Positions 53,757-62,913 of a stretch of DNA of 64,000 nt are shown piece after piece (position 1 is the stretch's first letter; every line of letters begins with the position of its first letter). Source of the DNA: Aerophototrophica crusticola (GTDB lineage: Bacteria > Pseudomonadota > Alphaproteobacteria > Azospirillales > Azospirillaceae); NCBI GenBank assembly GCA_001939945.1, contig MOEB01000003.1, forward strand, positions 162,276 to 226,275, written 5' to 3'. Both the position numbers and the translations under genes were made by a program. The notes under the pieces are model-generated. The model had not been told where the DNA came from. It ran no database searches and saw only the letters and a program-made list of their open reading frames with translations.

Positions 53757-54821
53757 TCAACCCCGCGCCCCGGGGTGGAAGCGGAAGATGGTGGTGCTGC
53801 GGTGGGGGCGGCCGGGATCAAGCCGGATGGACCCGGTCTCCGGCCGGTTCGGGGCGTCGGAGAACATCTGCGCCTCCAGGGCGATGCCGTCGCCCGGCTG
53901 CAAGGGGTGGCCGGGGAGGGGGGAGGCGAGCATGTGGCCGGAATAGAGGTGGAGCGCCGGCCGGGTGGTCAGCAGCTCCAGCGCCCGGCCGGACACCGGG
54001 TCCTCCAGCCGCGCCGCCAGGGCCGGTTCCGCGCGCTCCCCCGTCGCCAGGGCCCAGTCATGGTCGAAGCCGCCGGCCAGCCTTACCTGGGGGTCCGTGG
54101 TGTCGGCCAGGGCTTGGGCCAGGCGGCGCGGGGTGCGGAAGTCGAAGGGCGTGCCGGCCACGGGGCGGGGCGGGCCGGCGGGTAGGGTGTCCTGGTCAAC
54201 GGGGACATAGGCGTCGGCGTGGACCTGCACCTCATGGCCCAGGGCGGTGCCGCCGCCGGCCAGGTTCCAATAGGCGTGGCTGGCCGGGTTGAAAAGGGTG
54301 GGGCGGTCCGACTCGCCGCCGATGTCGACCACCAGGTCGGTGCCGCGCAGCGTGTAGGTCGCCGTGCAGGCCAGGGTGCCGGGGAAGCCGCCCTCCCCGT
54401 CGGGGCTGGCATGGCGCAGGGTGACGGAGGGCTCCGGCCCGTCATTCAGGTCGGCGATGGCCCAAAGGGCTTGGTGGAAGCCGGTGCCGCCGCCATGCAG
54501 GCAGTGGGCGCCGTCGTTGGGGTCCAGGGCGTGGGGCGTGCCGTCCAGGGTGAAGCGCGCCCCCCGGATCCGGTTGGCCACCCGGCCGACGATGACGCCC
54601 AGGTAGTTGCGGTCGGCCAGGTAGCCCTCCAGCGTCGGGTAGCCCAGGGTCACGTCCACGGCCCTGCCGCCGGGGCTGGGCAGCAGCACCTGCCGGATCG
54701 CGGCCCCCCGGGTCAGGATGGAGGCCTGGAGGCCGGAGGGGGACCGCAGCACCACCTCCGCAACCCCGCGCCCGTCCGGCAGCGCCCCGAACGGGCGCTG
54801 GTCCACGCCGTTTGCCGACAT
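53757..54821 (-). CDS. Aldose 1-epimerase
   Basis: A 354-residue mutarotase (GalM type): GVIVGRVANRIRGARFTLDG, HCLHGGGTGFHQALW and PASHAYWNLAGGG, with catalytic His near 180 and Glu in LYSGHML-EAQMF region. It interconverts sugar anomers, here probably for xylose, arabinose or galactose. It is 77 bases upstream of the LacI gene and may be cotranscribed with it. Divergent from the SGNH gene across an operator. Confidence 0.88.
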   Translation of the reverse strand: MSANGVDQRPFGALPDGRGVAEVVLRSPSGLQASILTRGAAIRQVLLPSPGGRAVDVTLGYPTLEGYLADRNYLGVIVGRVANRIRGARFTLDGTPHALDPNDGAHCLHGGGTGFHQALWAIADLNDGPEPSVTLRHASPDGEGGFPGTLACTATYTLRGTDLVVDIGGESDRPTLFNPASHAYWNLAGGGTALGHEVQVHADAYVPVDQDTLPAGPPRPVAGTPFDFRTPRRLAQALADTTDPQVRLAGGFDHDWALATGERAEPALAARLEDPVSGRALELLTTRPALHLYSGHMLASPLPGHPLQPGDGIALEAQMFSDAPNRPETGSIRLDPGRPHRSTTIFRFHPGARG

Positions 54822-54870
54822 CGTATCCTCCCCAACCGGACCGCTTGACCGGCCCTGCTTTCGTTGCGTA

Positions 54871-54884
54871 TGGTAACGCTATCA
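54871..54884. promoter_or_regulatory. LacI-type operator between galM and SGNH esterase genes
   Basis: TGGTAACGCTATCA in the divergent spacer, 50 bases before the galM start and 39 before the esterase ATG. It could control both directions and, via galM, the LacI gene itself. Confidence 0.65.
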
Positions 54885-54922
54885 ATTGTCGATAAGAACA
54901 TGAATTGCGTTGGGGAGGAAAG

Positions 54923-55786
54923 ATGAAAGGCGCCAAGGCAACCTTGGCCGCGCTGGCCCTGCTGGCTGCCGCGCCCGCCTGGGGGACCGCCCCGGCGGAG
55001 CCGCTGCCCCGGATGGTGCGCATCGTGCTGGTGGGCGATTCCACCGTGGCCGTGCAGGGCGGCTGGGGGCCCAGCTTCTGCGGCTATCATGTCATGTCTT
55101 CGGTGGCGTGCGTCAACCTTGCCAAGGGCGGGCGCAGCTCCGGCAGTTACCGGGCCGAGCGGTCCTGGGACGTGGCCTTGGCGGAGATGGGCGCCAGCGG
55201 GTTCGAGAAGACCTATGTGCTGATCCAGTTCGGCCACAACGACCAGCCGGGCAAGCCCGGCCGCTCCACCGACCTCGCCACCGAGTTCCCGGCCAACCTC
55301 CGCCGCTATGTGGAGGAGGTGCGCGCCGCGGGGGCGGAGCCGGTGCTGGTCACGCCCCTGACCCGCCGCCAGTTCCGGGAAGGCAAGCTGCTGGACGACC
55401 TTGGCCCCTGGGCGGCGGCGACCCGTGAGGTGGCGCGGGAGATGGGCGTGCCGCTGGTGGACCTGCATGCCCGCAGCCAAGCGGCGGTGCAGCAGATGGG
55501 GCCGTCCAAGGCCAATTTGTTCGCCCAGAAGCCGCCCCCGCCGGAGGTGGCCGCCGCGGCGGAGACGGGGACCACCATCCCCGCGCCGAAGGGCCCCGAC
55601 GCGCCCGCCGCGACCCCCGCCGCCGCGGGCTTGCAGGACAACGCGGCGGTGGAGCCCATGGGGCAGGCGAAGCTGGCCTTCGACTATACGCATCTGGGGC
55701 GCACCGGCGCCGATTTCTTTGCTACCATCGTCACCGACGAGTTGGCGGCGGCCGTGCCCGGCCTGCGCCGCTACCTGATCCCCTGA
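54923..55786 (+). CDS. SGNH esterase, rhamnogalacturonan-acetylesterase-like
   Basis: A 287-residue exported protein (signal ATLAALALLAAAPAWG). Block I VGDSTVA has the nucleophile Ser; block III QFGHNDQ the oxyanion Asn; the C-terminal FDYTHLG supplies Asp and His. Removal of acetyl groups from pectin is inferred from the lyase neighbours. GGGGAGG precedes the ATG. Confidence 0.83.
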   Translation: MKGAKATLAALALLAAAPAWGTAPAEPLPRMVRIVLVGDSTVAVQGGWGPSFCGYHVMSSVACVNLAKGGRSSGSYRAERSWDVALAEMGASGFEKTYVLIQFGHNDQPGKPGRSTDLATEFPANLRRYVEEVRAAGAEPVLVTPLTRRQFREGKLLDDLGPWAAATREVAREMGVPLVDLHARSQAAVQQMGPSKANLFAQKPPPPEVAAAAETGTTIPAPKGPDAPAATPAAAGLQDNAAVEPMGQAKLAFDYTHLGRTGADFFATIVTDELAAAVPGLRRYLIP

Positions 55787-55804
55787 GCCCGAGGACCCGA
55801 CGCG

Positions 55805-57439
55805 ATGACCGACCTTTCCCGCCGTGGTGCCCTCGGCCTCGCCCTGGCGGGCGGGGCGATGGCCGCCCTGCCCGCCGAGGGCCTGTCCAAAAATGACACC
55901 GGTATCAGAACAAATCCCGGCCCGGCTTGCCCGCCGGCCGGGGCAGCGCTGGACTGGGCGCGGGGGCTGGACAACCAGCGCAAGGCCGACCTGGACGACG
56001 GGCGGTTCCTGAACCCCATCATGGCCGGCGACCACCCGGACCCGTCGATCCTGAAGGACGGGCCGGACTACTACATGACCTTCAGCACCTTCGACAGCTA
56101 TCCGGGGCTGGTGATCTGGCATTCCCGCGACCTGGTGAACTGGCGGCCCATCACGGCGGCGCTGACCAAGAACATCGGCTCCGTCTGGGCGCCGGAGCTG
56201 GTCAAGCATGAGGGGCGGTACTTCCTGTACATCCCCGTGAAGGGCACGCCCAACGGCACCTACGTGGTCTGGGCCGACAAGATCGAGGGGCCGTGGAGCG
56301 AGCCGAAGTACCTAGGCCTGCCCAACCACATCGACCCCGGCCACGCTGTGGGGGAGGACGGGTCCCGCTGGCTGTTCCTGTCCAAGGGCGACCGCATCCG
56401 GCTGAGCCCCGACGGGCTGTCCACCGTGGGCGACGTGGAGCATGTCTATGACCCCTGGCGCTACCCGGACGACTGGATCGTGGAGGGCTTCGCGCCGGAG
56501 GGGCCGAAGATCACCCGGCGCGGCGACTATTACTACCTGATTACCGCCATCGGCGGCACGGCCGGCCCGCCCACGGGCCACATGGTCATCGCCGCGCGCT
56601 CCCGCTCCATCAACGGCCCGTGGGAGCACTGCCCCCACAACCCCCTGGTCCGCACCACGGACCTGGCGGAGCGCTGGTGGTCCCGTGGCCACGCCACCCT
56701 GGTGGAGGGGCCGGCAGGGGATTGGTGGGCCGTCTACCACGGCTATGAGAACGGGTTCTGGACCCTGGGCCGGCAGGCGCTGCTGGACCCCATCGAGTGG
56801 ACGGCGGACGGCTGGTTCCGCATGAGGGGCGGCGACCTGTCCCAGCCCCTGGCCATGCCGAAGGGCGGCAAGCCCGTGCCCCACGGCATGGCGCTGAGCG
56901 ACGACTTCAAGACCCTGGCCCTGGGCAGCAAGTGGAACTTCTTCCGCCCCGCCCCGGACGAGGCGACGCGGGCCAAGGTGGCGGGCGGGGTGCTGCACCT
57001 GACGGCCCGCGGCGTGGCGCCGAAGGACAGCTCGCCCCTGCTGCTGATCGCGGGCGACACGGCATACAGGTTCGAGTGCGACATCGAGATCGAGCCGGGT
57101 GGCACGGCGGGGCTGGTGCTGTTCTATGACCAGGCCCTGTATGCCGGGCTGGGGTTCGACGAGAAGCGCTTCGTCACCCACCAGTATGGGATCGAGCGCG
57201 GCCGGCCGGAGAACCCCCATGGCCGCAGGATGCGGATGCGGGTCACCAACGACCGGCACATCGTCATCTTCGACACCAGCGGCGACGGCGGGAAGAGCTG
57301 GAAGCGGTTCGACCGGGGCATGGAGGTGTCCGGCTACCACCACAATGTGCGCGGCGGGTTCCTGATGCTGCGGCCGGGGCTCTATTCCGCCGGCCAGGGC
57401 ACTGCCCGCTTCGCCAACTTCAGCTTCAAGGCGCTCTGA
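55805..57439 (+). CDS. GH43-family secreted arabinan/xylan-side-chain hydrolase
   Basis: A 544-residue protein. The start SRRGALGLALAGGAMAALPA is a Tat-type signal. The five-bladed propeller shows NPIMAGDHPDPSILKDG (base Asp), IGSVWAPELVKHEGRY and VEGFAPEGPKITRRG (acid Glu), followed by a C-terminal jelly-roll (GH43_C2/DUF1349-like) to the stop. The arabinofuranosidase/xylosidase group fits a pectin locus. An operator-like palindrome lies inside codons 30-35, just after the signal peptide. Confidence 0.88.
   Translation: MTDLSRRGALGLALAGGAMAALPAEGLSKNDTGIRTNPGPACPPAGAALDWARGLDNQRKADLDDGRFLNPIMAGDHPDPSILKDGPDYYMTFSTFDSYPGLVIWHSRDLVNWRPITAALTKNIGSVWAPELVKHEGRYFLYIPVKGTPNGTYVVWADKIEGPWSEPKYLGLPNHIDPGHAVGEDGSRWLFLSKGDRIRLSPDGLSTVGDVEHVYDPWRYPDDWIVEGFAPEGPKITRRGDYYYLITAIGGTAGPPTGHMVIAARSRSINGPWEHCPHNPLVRTTDLAERWWSRGHATLVEGPAGDWWAVYHGYENGFWTLGRQALLDPIEWTADGWFRMRGGDLSQPLAMPKGGKPVPHGMALSDDFKTLALGSKWNFFRPAPDEATRAKVAGGVLHLTARGVAPKDSSPLLLIAGDTAYRFECDIEIEPGGTAGLVLFYDQALYAGLGFDEKRFVTHQYGIERGRPENPHGRRMRMRVTNDRHIVIFDTSGDGGKSWKRFDRGMEVSGYHHNVRGGFLMLRPGLYSAGQGTARFANFSFKAL
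55894..55907 (+). promoter_or_regulatory. LacI-type operator inside the GH43 gene
   Basis: TGACACCGGTATCA, identical to the site at 58771, lies 89-102 bases into the coding region. Confidence 0.5.
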
Positions 57440-57441
57440 CC

Positions 57442-58773
57442 ATGGGCGCGATGCTGCTGGTCGCCGCCCTGGCGGGTGCCATCCCGGCCTTCCCCGGGGC
57501 CGAGGGGGCAGGGGCGCTGTCGCTGGGCGGGCGCGGGGGCGCGGTGCTGCGTGTGACCACCCTGGCGGATGCCGGGCCGGGTTCCCTGCGGGCCGCGGTG
57601 GAGGCGGAGGGGCCGCGCACCATCATCTTCGACGTCGGCGGGACGATCCGGCTGGAACGGCCGCTGGAAGTGCGCAAGGGCCGGGTCACCATCGCCGGCC
57701 AGACGGCCCCGGGCGGCGGGATCACCCTGCGCGGCCAGCCCCTGCGCATCCATGCCGACGACGTGGTGGTGCGTTACATCCGCAGCCGCCTGGGCGACGA
57801 GTCCGGGGTGGAGGCCGACGCGGTGGAGATCACCGGCGGCCGGCGCATCATCCTGGACCATGTCTCCGCCAGCTGGTCGGTGGACGAGACGCTGTCCGTG
57901 GGCTCCGGCTACAAGCGGCCGGAGGAGGGGCCCTATGACGTCACCGTGCAGTGGAGCATCATCGCGGAGTCCCTGAACCGGTCGCTGCATGCCAAGGGCG
58001 CGCATGGCTATGGCTCGCTGCTGCGCGGGGGCATGGGGGCGCGGATGAGTTTCCACCACAACCTCTGGGCCCACCACAATGCCCGCATGCCGCGGCCCGG
58101 CAACTACAACCCGCCGGACAAGGACCCGCAGGGCGCCTTCTACCAGTTCCGCTCCAACGTCTTCTACAATTGGGGCGGCCAGGCCTCCGGCTACAATGCC
58201 GACAAGGGGGAGAAGGCGTCGCTGGTCGCCTACGACTTCATCGACAACGCCTATGTCAGCGGGCCCGACAGCAAAGGGACCCTGGCCTTTGACGAGGCGA
58301 ACCCGCTGGCCAGCGCCCACTTTGCCGGTAACAGCATGAATGGCACCGTCCCGGCCGACCCGTGGAGCCTGGTCAGCGGGGTGGCGGTGCCGGAGAAGCG
58401 CCGGGCGGTGCCGCTGGAGGTCATGCCCGCCATCGTTCCGGACCCGGCGCCGTCAGCCTTCCAGCGGGTGCTGGCGGGGGCTGGCGCATCGAGGGCACGG
58501 GACGTGGTGGACACGCGGGTCATCGACTCCGTCCGCAGCCGCGGCGGCGGGCTGATCGACAGCCAGGCGCAGGTCGGCGGCTGGCCCGAGCTGGGGGCCG
58601 GGAAGCCCTGGACCGACACGGACAGGGACGGGATGCCCGATGATTGGGAACGCGCGGCCGGCCTGGACCCCCGCGACCCCGCCGACGGCACGGCCGACCG
58701 GGATGGTGACGGCCACACGAATTTGGAAGATTGGCTCAATTCCTTGGTCGGCAATGACACCAAATTGCGTTGA
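57442..58773 (+). CDS. PL1-like secreted pectate lyase
   Basis: A 443-residue protein with short signal (MGAMLLVAALAGAIPA). The right-handed beta-helix pattern VTTLADAGPGSLRAAVEAEG, GTIRLERPLEVRKGRVTIAG and GGRRIILDHVSASWSVDETL, then NRSLHAKGAHGYGSLLRGG, fits PL1-type pectate lyases. The last 40 residues carry a calcium-binding-like DTDRDGMPDDWERAAG, DRDGDGHTN repeat. It starts 2 bases after the GH43 stop. The stop TGA is the first three bases of an operator. Confidence 0.83.
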   Translation: MGAMLLVAALAGAIPAFPGAEGAGALSLGGRGGAVLRVTTLADAGPGSLRAAVEAEGPRTIIFDVGGTIRLERPLEVRKGRVTIAGQTAPGGGITLRGQPLRIHADDVVVRYIRSRLGDESGVEADAVEITGGRRIILDHVSASWSVDETLSVGSGYKRPEEGPYDVTVQWSIIAESLNRSLHAKGAHGYGSLLRGGMGARMSFHHNLWAHHNARMPRPGNYNPPDKDPQGAFYQFRSNVFYNWGGQASGYNADKGEKASLVAYDFIDNAYVSGPDSKGTLAFDEANPLASAHFAGNSMNGTVPADPWSLVSGVAVPEKRRAVPLEVMPAIVPDPAPSAFQRVLAGAGASRARDVVDTRVIDSVRSRGGGLIDSQAQVGGWPELGAGKPWTDTDRDGMPDDWERAAGLDPRDPADGTADRDGDGHTNLEDWLNSLVGNDTKLR

Positions 58774-58784
58774 CACCGGTATCA
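58771..58784 (+). promoter_or_regulatory. LacI-type operator upstream of the TonB receptor
   Basis: TGACACCGGTATCA overlaps the PL1 stop codon and precedes the TonB receptor start by 447 bases. Confidence 0.6.
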
Positions 58785-59230
58785 TGCCGACTTAGGTTTT
58801 GTGACAAGTCAGTGACGGGACCCGGTGCCAGCGCGCCGGGTACCACCGGGAAGGGCGGCCAACGCCTGCCGGTCTACCAAGGGGAAGGGGAAGCCCATGA
58901 CGCGCAAGCTGCACTGCGGGCCGACGCCGCGACCAGGCATCGCCGCGCAGGCACCGATCATCACACGATAACCGCACCGTTGACCCCGCGGCACGTGCCG
59001 GCCTGACGCCGGCGATCGTGACGCCTGGGAAGTTGCCCCTAGCTTGGCAGCGCGGCCGACTTGGCCCGCGAACGGCTTGGTGCGCCTGGGTCATGGGCAG
59101 TTAAGGCGATAGGGGAGGTCTTCCCGGGCCGGGTCGCGGCCGGGGCAGGCCATTGGGGAAACACGCCTCAGGACGACCGGCAGGCTGCATGGGGACAGCC
59201 ACGGCGACCGGGCATGGGGAGGATATAGGA
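58785..59230 (+). other. Gene-free leader region before the TonB receptor
   Basis: About 446 bases between the operator and the receptor ATG. I find no supportable gene, only short frames in GC-rich sequence; the receptor may have a long 5' untranslated region. A promoter near 58785-58810 (TTAGGTTTTGTGAC area) is only a guess. Confidence 0.3.
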
Positions 59231-62200
59231 ATGAAGTCCGGAAATCTGAAGGTGCCCTCACGCGGCATGTGCTCGGCCATCGCGATCCTGGCGGCGGGGC
59301 TTGCCACCGCCGGCCCGGGAAGCGCCTGGGCCCAGGGCGCCAGCACCCCGGCACCGCCCGCCGGGGAGGCGGCCAGCCTGGATGAGATCATTGTCACCGG
59401 TTACCGTGCCGCGCTGCGTTCGGCCCTGAACGAGAAGCGGGAGTCCACGGTCCAGGTGGATGCCATCAACGCCGAGGACATCGCCGACTTCCCGGACAAC
59501 AACCTGGCGGAGTCCCTGCAACGCCTACCCGGCGTGTCCATCGACCGCGACAATGGCGAAGGGCGGACCATCACGGTGCGCGGCCTGGGCGGCGACTTCA
59601 ACCGCACCCGGCTGAACGGGCTGGAGGCCTTGTCCACCGCCGGCGCCAACGATTCCGGCTCCAACCCGAACCGCAGCCGCGCCTTCGACTACAACACCTT
59701 CGCGTCGGAGCTGTTCAGCTCCCTCAAGGTCCAGAAGACGCCGTCGGCGGAGACGGACGAGGGCTCCCTGGGCGCCACCATCGACTTGCAGACGGGCCGG
59801 CCCTTCGACTATCGCGGCGACGCCTTCGCCCTGTCCACCGAAGGCACCTACCAGGAGAACAGCAAGAAGTTCACCCCGCGCGTGGCGGGGCTGGCGTCCA
59901 CGCGGTTCCTGGACAACCGGATGGGCTTCCTGTTCTCCGGCGCCTACAGCAAGTCCAAGAACGAGATCGACCAGTACCGGCGCCAGCCCGGCCAGCCCGA
60001 TTACCTGTACCGCGGCACGCAATGGGCGGGCAACGAGACCCCGCAGCGGGCGGGCTTCTCCGCCCCGGCGGGGACCACCTTCGGGACGGCCATCACCAAC
60101 CCGGAAGCCATCGCCCTGCAGACCGGCTCCGACCCGGGGGCCTATGCCAAGCTGTTCCCGGGCGCGCCCTACAACACGCCGGGCCGGTTCAACGACAGCC
60201 TGGTCCGCATCCCGGCGCTCGCGTCCCTGGACCAGCAGGACGTGGAGACCGAGCGGCTCGGCCTCACCGCCTCCTACCAGTGGGACATCACGGACGACAC
60301 GCGCCTCAGCCTGGACGGCGCCTTCTCCCGCCTGGAGAACGAGAGCACCTATTACCAGGTCTCCTCCGTCGGCCTGAACCGCAACAACACCAACACCACC
60401 TACAACACGGCCAGCAACAGCATCACCCCGGCCAACGCCCGCGCCCTGTATCCCGGCCTGTGCGTGCCCAATGCCGGCAGCGACCTGGTGCCCGCCCAGG
60501 ATTGTGGCCAGTCGCTCTATGGCAGCACCCCCGCCTTCGGCACGGCCTTCGGCAGCAACGGCGTGCGCGGGCCGGCGGTGCTGGGGGCGGCCGCGGTGGT
60601 GCCCGGCGGCACGTCGCCCGCCAACGCCAACCTGTTCAGCGTCAACCCCTTCAACCTTGACCCGTACGACTATTACAACAACCCGGCCTCGGTCGGGTAC
60701 ATCCCCAGCAGCAACCGGCTGGCCTTCCGCGGCGCCCTGATCGGCCGCCCGTCGGTGGACGTGCTGGACGCCAACGTGGTGGACGGCTTCGCCAACTACC
60801 TGGCCCTGCGCAACGTGGACTTCCGGTCCGCCGCCGACCGCAACAGCTACACCACCGAGTTCAAGCAGGGCTCCCTGGACCTGGAACACAGCTTCAGCGA
60901 CGCCTTCAAGGCCCGGCTGATCGCCGGCATGTCGGAGTCCACCAACGAGAGCCAGGGGCTGTTGGTGGAGTTCAACCGGATGGATTCCCCCGGCACCTTC
61001 ATCTATGACGAGCGCGAAGGCGGCTCCATGCCGGTGATCGACTTCGGCTTCGATGCGGCCAACCCGGCCAACTGGGAGGTGGTGAAGGGCTTCTCCGCCA
61101 TCCGCCACTACCAGCGCACCGTCAAGAACACCTACAAGCAGGCCAAGATCGACTTCGACTGGGAGATCGACGACCGGTTCAGCCTGGGCTTCGGCGCAAA
61201 CTACAAGGAGTTCGGCTTCAAGACGAACCTGAAGGAGCGCAACAACGACCTGCTGAACCCGACCCTGAAGGAGGCGAACGTCAGCACGGAGAGCGTGGGC
61301 AAGCTGATCAAGTTCGGCCAGGGGCTGGACGTGCCCGACGGCACCATGGACAGCTTCTTCGCGCCCAGCATCGAGGCGTTCGACGCCCTGTTCGACTTCA
61401 CCTGCGACTGCATCAACAAGTGGGGCGACTGGCGCCTGACCGACAAGCGCAACGGCGGGCGCGAGCGGTTCAGCGTCACCGAGAAGGACACCGGCTATTA
61501 CGTGCAGGGCGACTGGGACCTGGAGCTGCTGGGCCGGCCCTTCCGCGGCAATGTCGGCACCCGCGTGGCGGTGACGGAGGTGGAGTCCCTGGGCAACAGC
61601 ACGGCCGGCCGCCCCATTGAGGGCAAGAACCGCTATACCGACATCCTGCCGTCCCTGAACGCGGTCTATGAGCCGGTGGACGACTTCATCGTGCGCTTCG
61701 GTGCGTCCAAGGCCATGGCCCGGCCGCTGCTGGGCAATCTGTCGCCCACCATCACGGCCCTGTCGGTGCCCAACACCGGCGCCACCACCGGGGCCACGCT
61801 GACCATCGGCAACCCCAAGCTGAAGCCCTTCCGCTCCACCAACCTGGACCTCAGCCTGGAATGGTACTTCATGCCCGGCGCCCTGGTCTCCATCGCCGGG
61901 TTCAACAAGGACGTCTCCAGCTACCCGCAGACCGTGAACTACTCCGCCCGGCTGTCGGAGTTCCTGGACCCGGCGGGCGTGGCCGCCGTGCGGGCGGGCT
62001 TCACCAACGCCCAGCAGCAGGCCTACATCGACAATGACAATGAGTTCACGGCTCGCCAGTTCCGCGACGCGCCGGGCGGGTACCTGCGCGGCGTCGAGCT
62101 GGGCTTCCAGATGGATTTCACCTTCCTGCCGGGCTTTTTCCAGAACTTCGGCACCCAGCTGAACTACACCCACATCAAGAGCCAGCTGAAGTACATCCTG

Positions 62201-62650
62201 GACCCCGGCAACGGCACCAACCCTCAGGTGACGGCCAAGGCGCCGTTCCTGAACGTCTCGCCGGACGCCATCAACGCCACGCTCTATTACGAGACGGACA
62301 GCTTCCGGGCCCGCGTCTCCGTGGCGCACCGCAAGGGCTACAGCACGGCTTTCCCCATCGCGTCGGGCGCCTGCGCCCCCGGCCTGACCCCGCCGGTCCC
62401 GGCCAGCCCGGCGGAGCAGGGCACCGCCTGCGACAGCCCGCTGGTGAACGATTTCGTCTTCAGCCGCTCCACCACCAACGTGGACGCGTCGGTCAGCTAC
62501 AAGATCACCGACTGGGCCACCGTCACGGGCGAGGCGCTGAACCTCACCAACCAGCCCAGCGAACGCTACGCCTATGCCGGGCAGGGCGCGGTCACCCAGT
62601 ATTCCAGCACCGGCCGCATCTACCGCCTGGGCACCCGGCTGCGGTTCTGA
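59231..62650 (+). CDS. TonB-dependent receptor for oligosaccharide uptake
   Basis: A 1139-residue outer-membrane protein: signal peptide, TonB-box region (SLDEIIVTGYRAALRSALNE), plug domain with DIADFPDNNLAESLQRLPGV and TVRGLGGDFNRTRLNGLEAL, then a 22-strand barrel ending IYRLGTRLRF. The size and plug sequence are those of sugar-type receptors of alphaproteobacteria rather than siderophore ones. With the lyases upstream, pectin or arabinoxylan oligomers are the likely ligands. GGGGAGGATATAGGA precedes the ATG. Confidence 0.92.
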   Translation: MKSGNLKVPSRGMCSAIAILAAGLATAGPGSAWAQGASTPAPPAGEAASLDEIIVTGYRAALRSALNEKRESTVQVDAINAEDIADFPDNNLAESLQRLPGVSIDRDNGEGRTITVRGLGGDFNRTRLNGLEALSTAGANDSGSNPNRSRAFDYNTFASELFSSLKVQKTPSAETDEGSLGATIDLQTGRPFDYRGDAFALSTEGTYQENSKKFTPRVAGLASTRFLDNRMGFLFSGAYSKSKNEIDQYRRQPGQPDYLYRGTQWAGNETPQRAGFSAPAGTTFGTAITNPEAIALQTGSDPGAYAKLFPGAPYNTPGRFNDSLVRIPALASLDQQDVETERLGLTASYQWDITDDTRLSLDGAFSRLENESTYYQVSSVGLNRNNTNTTYNTASNSITPANARALYPGLCVPNAGSDLVPAQDCGQSLYGSTPAFGTAFGSNGVRGPAVLGAAAVVPGGTSPANANLFSVNPFNLDPYDYYNNPASVGYIPSSNRLAFRGALIGRPSVDVLDANVVDGFANYLALRNVDFRSAADRNSYTTEFKQGSLDLEHSFSDAFKARLIAGMSESTNESQGLLVEFNRMDSPGTFIYDEREGGSMPVIDFGFDAANPANWEVVKGFSAIRHYQRTVKNTYKQAKIDFDWEIDDRFSLGFGANYKEFGFKTNLKERNNDLLNPTLKEANVSTESVGKLIKFGQGLDVPDGTMDSFFAPSIEAFDALFDFTCDCINKWGDWRLTDKRNGGRERFSVTEKDTGYYVQGDWDLELLGRPFRGNVGTRVAVTEVESLGNSTAGRPIEGKNRYTDILPSLNAVYEPVDDFIVRFGASKAMARPLLGNLSPTITALSVPNTGATTGATLTIGNPKLKPFRSTNLDLSLEWYFMPGALVSIAGFNKDVSSYPQTVNYSARLSEFLDPAGVAAVRAGFTNAQQQAYIDNDNEFTARQFRDAPGGYLRGVELGFQMDFTFLPGFFQNFGTQLNYTHIKSQLKYILDPGNGTNPQVTAKAPFLNVSPDAINATLYYETDSFRARVSVAHRKGYSTAFPIASGACAPGLTPPVPASPAEQGTACDSPLVNDFVFSRSTTNVDASVSYKITDWATVTGEALNLTNQPSERYAYAGQGAVTQYSSTGRIYRLGTRLRF

Positions 62651-62732
62651 GGCACCCCGGCTTGTGCCAAGGACGGGCGTGAACACGGATGTGTGTATGG
62701 CATCCGGTCTGCGCAGGTCGGGGCTGTGGAAA

Positions 62733-62770
62733 CGGAATTACGAATTTTCTTGTGCAAGTCCGTAATTCCG
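62733..62770 (+). terminator. Hairpin with T-run after the TonB receptor
   Basis: CGGAATTACG (62733-62742) and CGTAATTCCG (62761-62770) form a 10-bp stem with an 18-base loop, followed by CTCATTTTTT. It lies 83 bases after the receptor stop. Confidence 0.6.
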
Positions 62771-62839
62771 CTCATTTTTTGCAGCGCGGCATCGCTATGT
62801 CGCAGGCCCATTCTTGGGCGTTTCCTCCCTAAACTCAGA

Positions 62840-62868
62840 GCCGCCCGTCCGGGCGGCTTTTCTTTTTT
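62840..62868 (+). terminator. Rho-independent terminator
   Basis: GCCGCCC-GTCC-GGGCGGC hairpin followed by TTTTCTTTTTT, a classic intrinsic terminator on the + strand. It ends the receptor transcript or a short RNA starting near 62690. Confidence 0.85.
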
Positions 62869-62913
62869 CCGGGTCGGGGGCGGGGCCTGCGGGTCGAACG
62901 GCCTCGTCCCCCC

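Noticed and set aside
58770..59006. Short + strand frame of 78 codons before the TonB receptor
   Set aside because: Starts inside the operator, has no ribosome binding site and reads as low-complexity GC-rich sequence.
59525..62686. Minus-strand frame of 1053 codons opposite the TonB receptor
   Set aside because: Shadow of the receptor gene; no domain, no start context.
62690..62868. tRNA gene
   Set aside because: No cloverleaf or conserved GTTCGA-type arm; the hairpins read as terminators.
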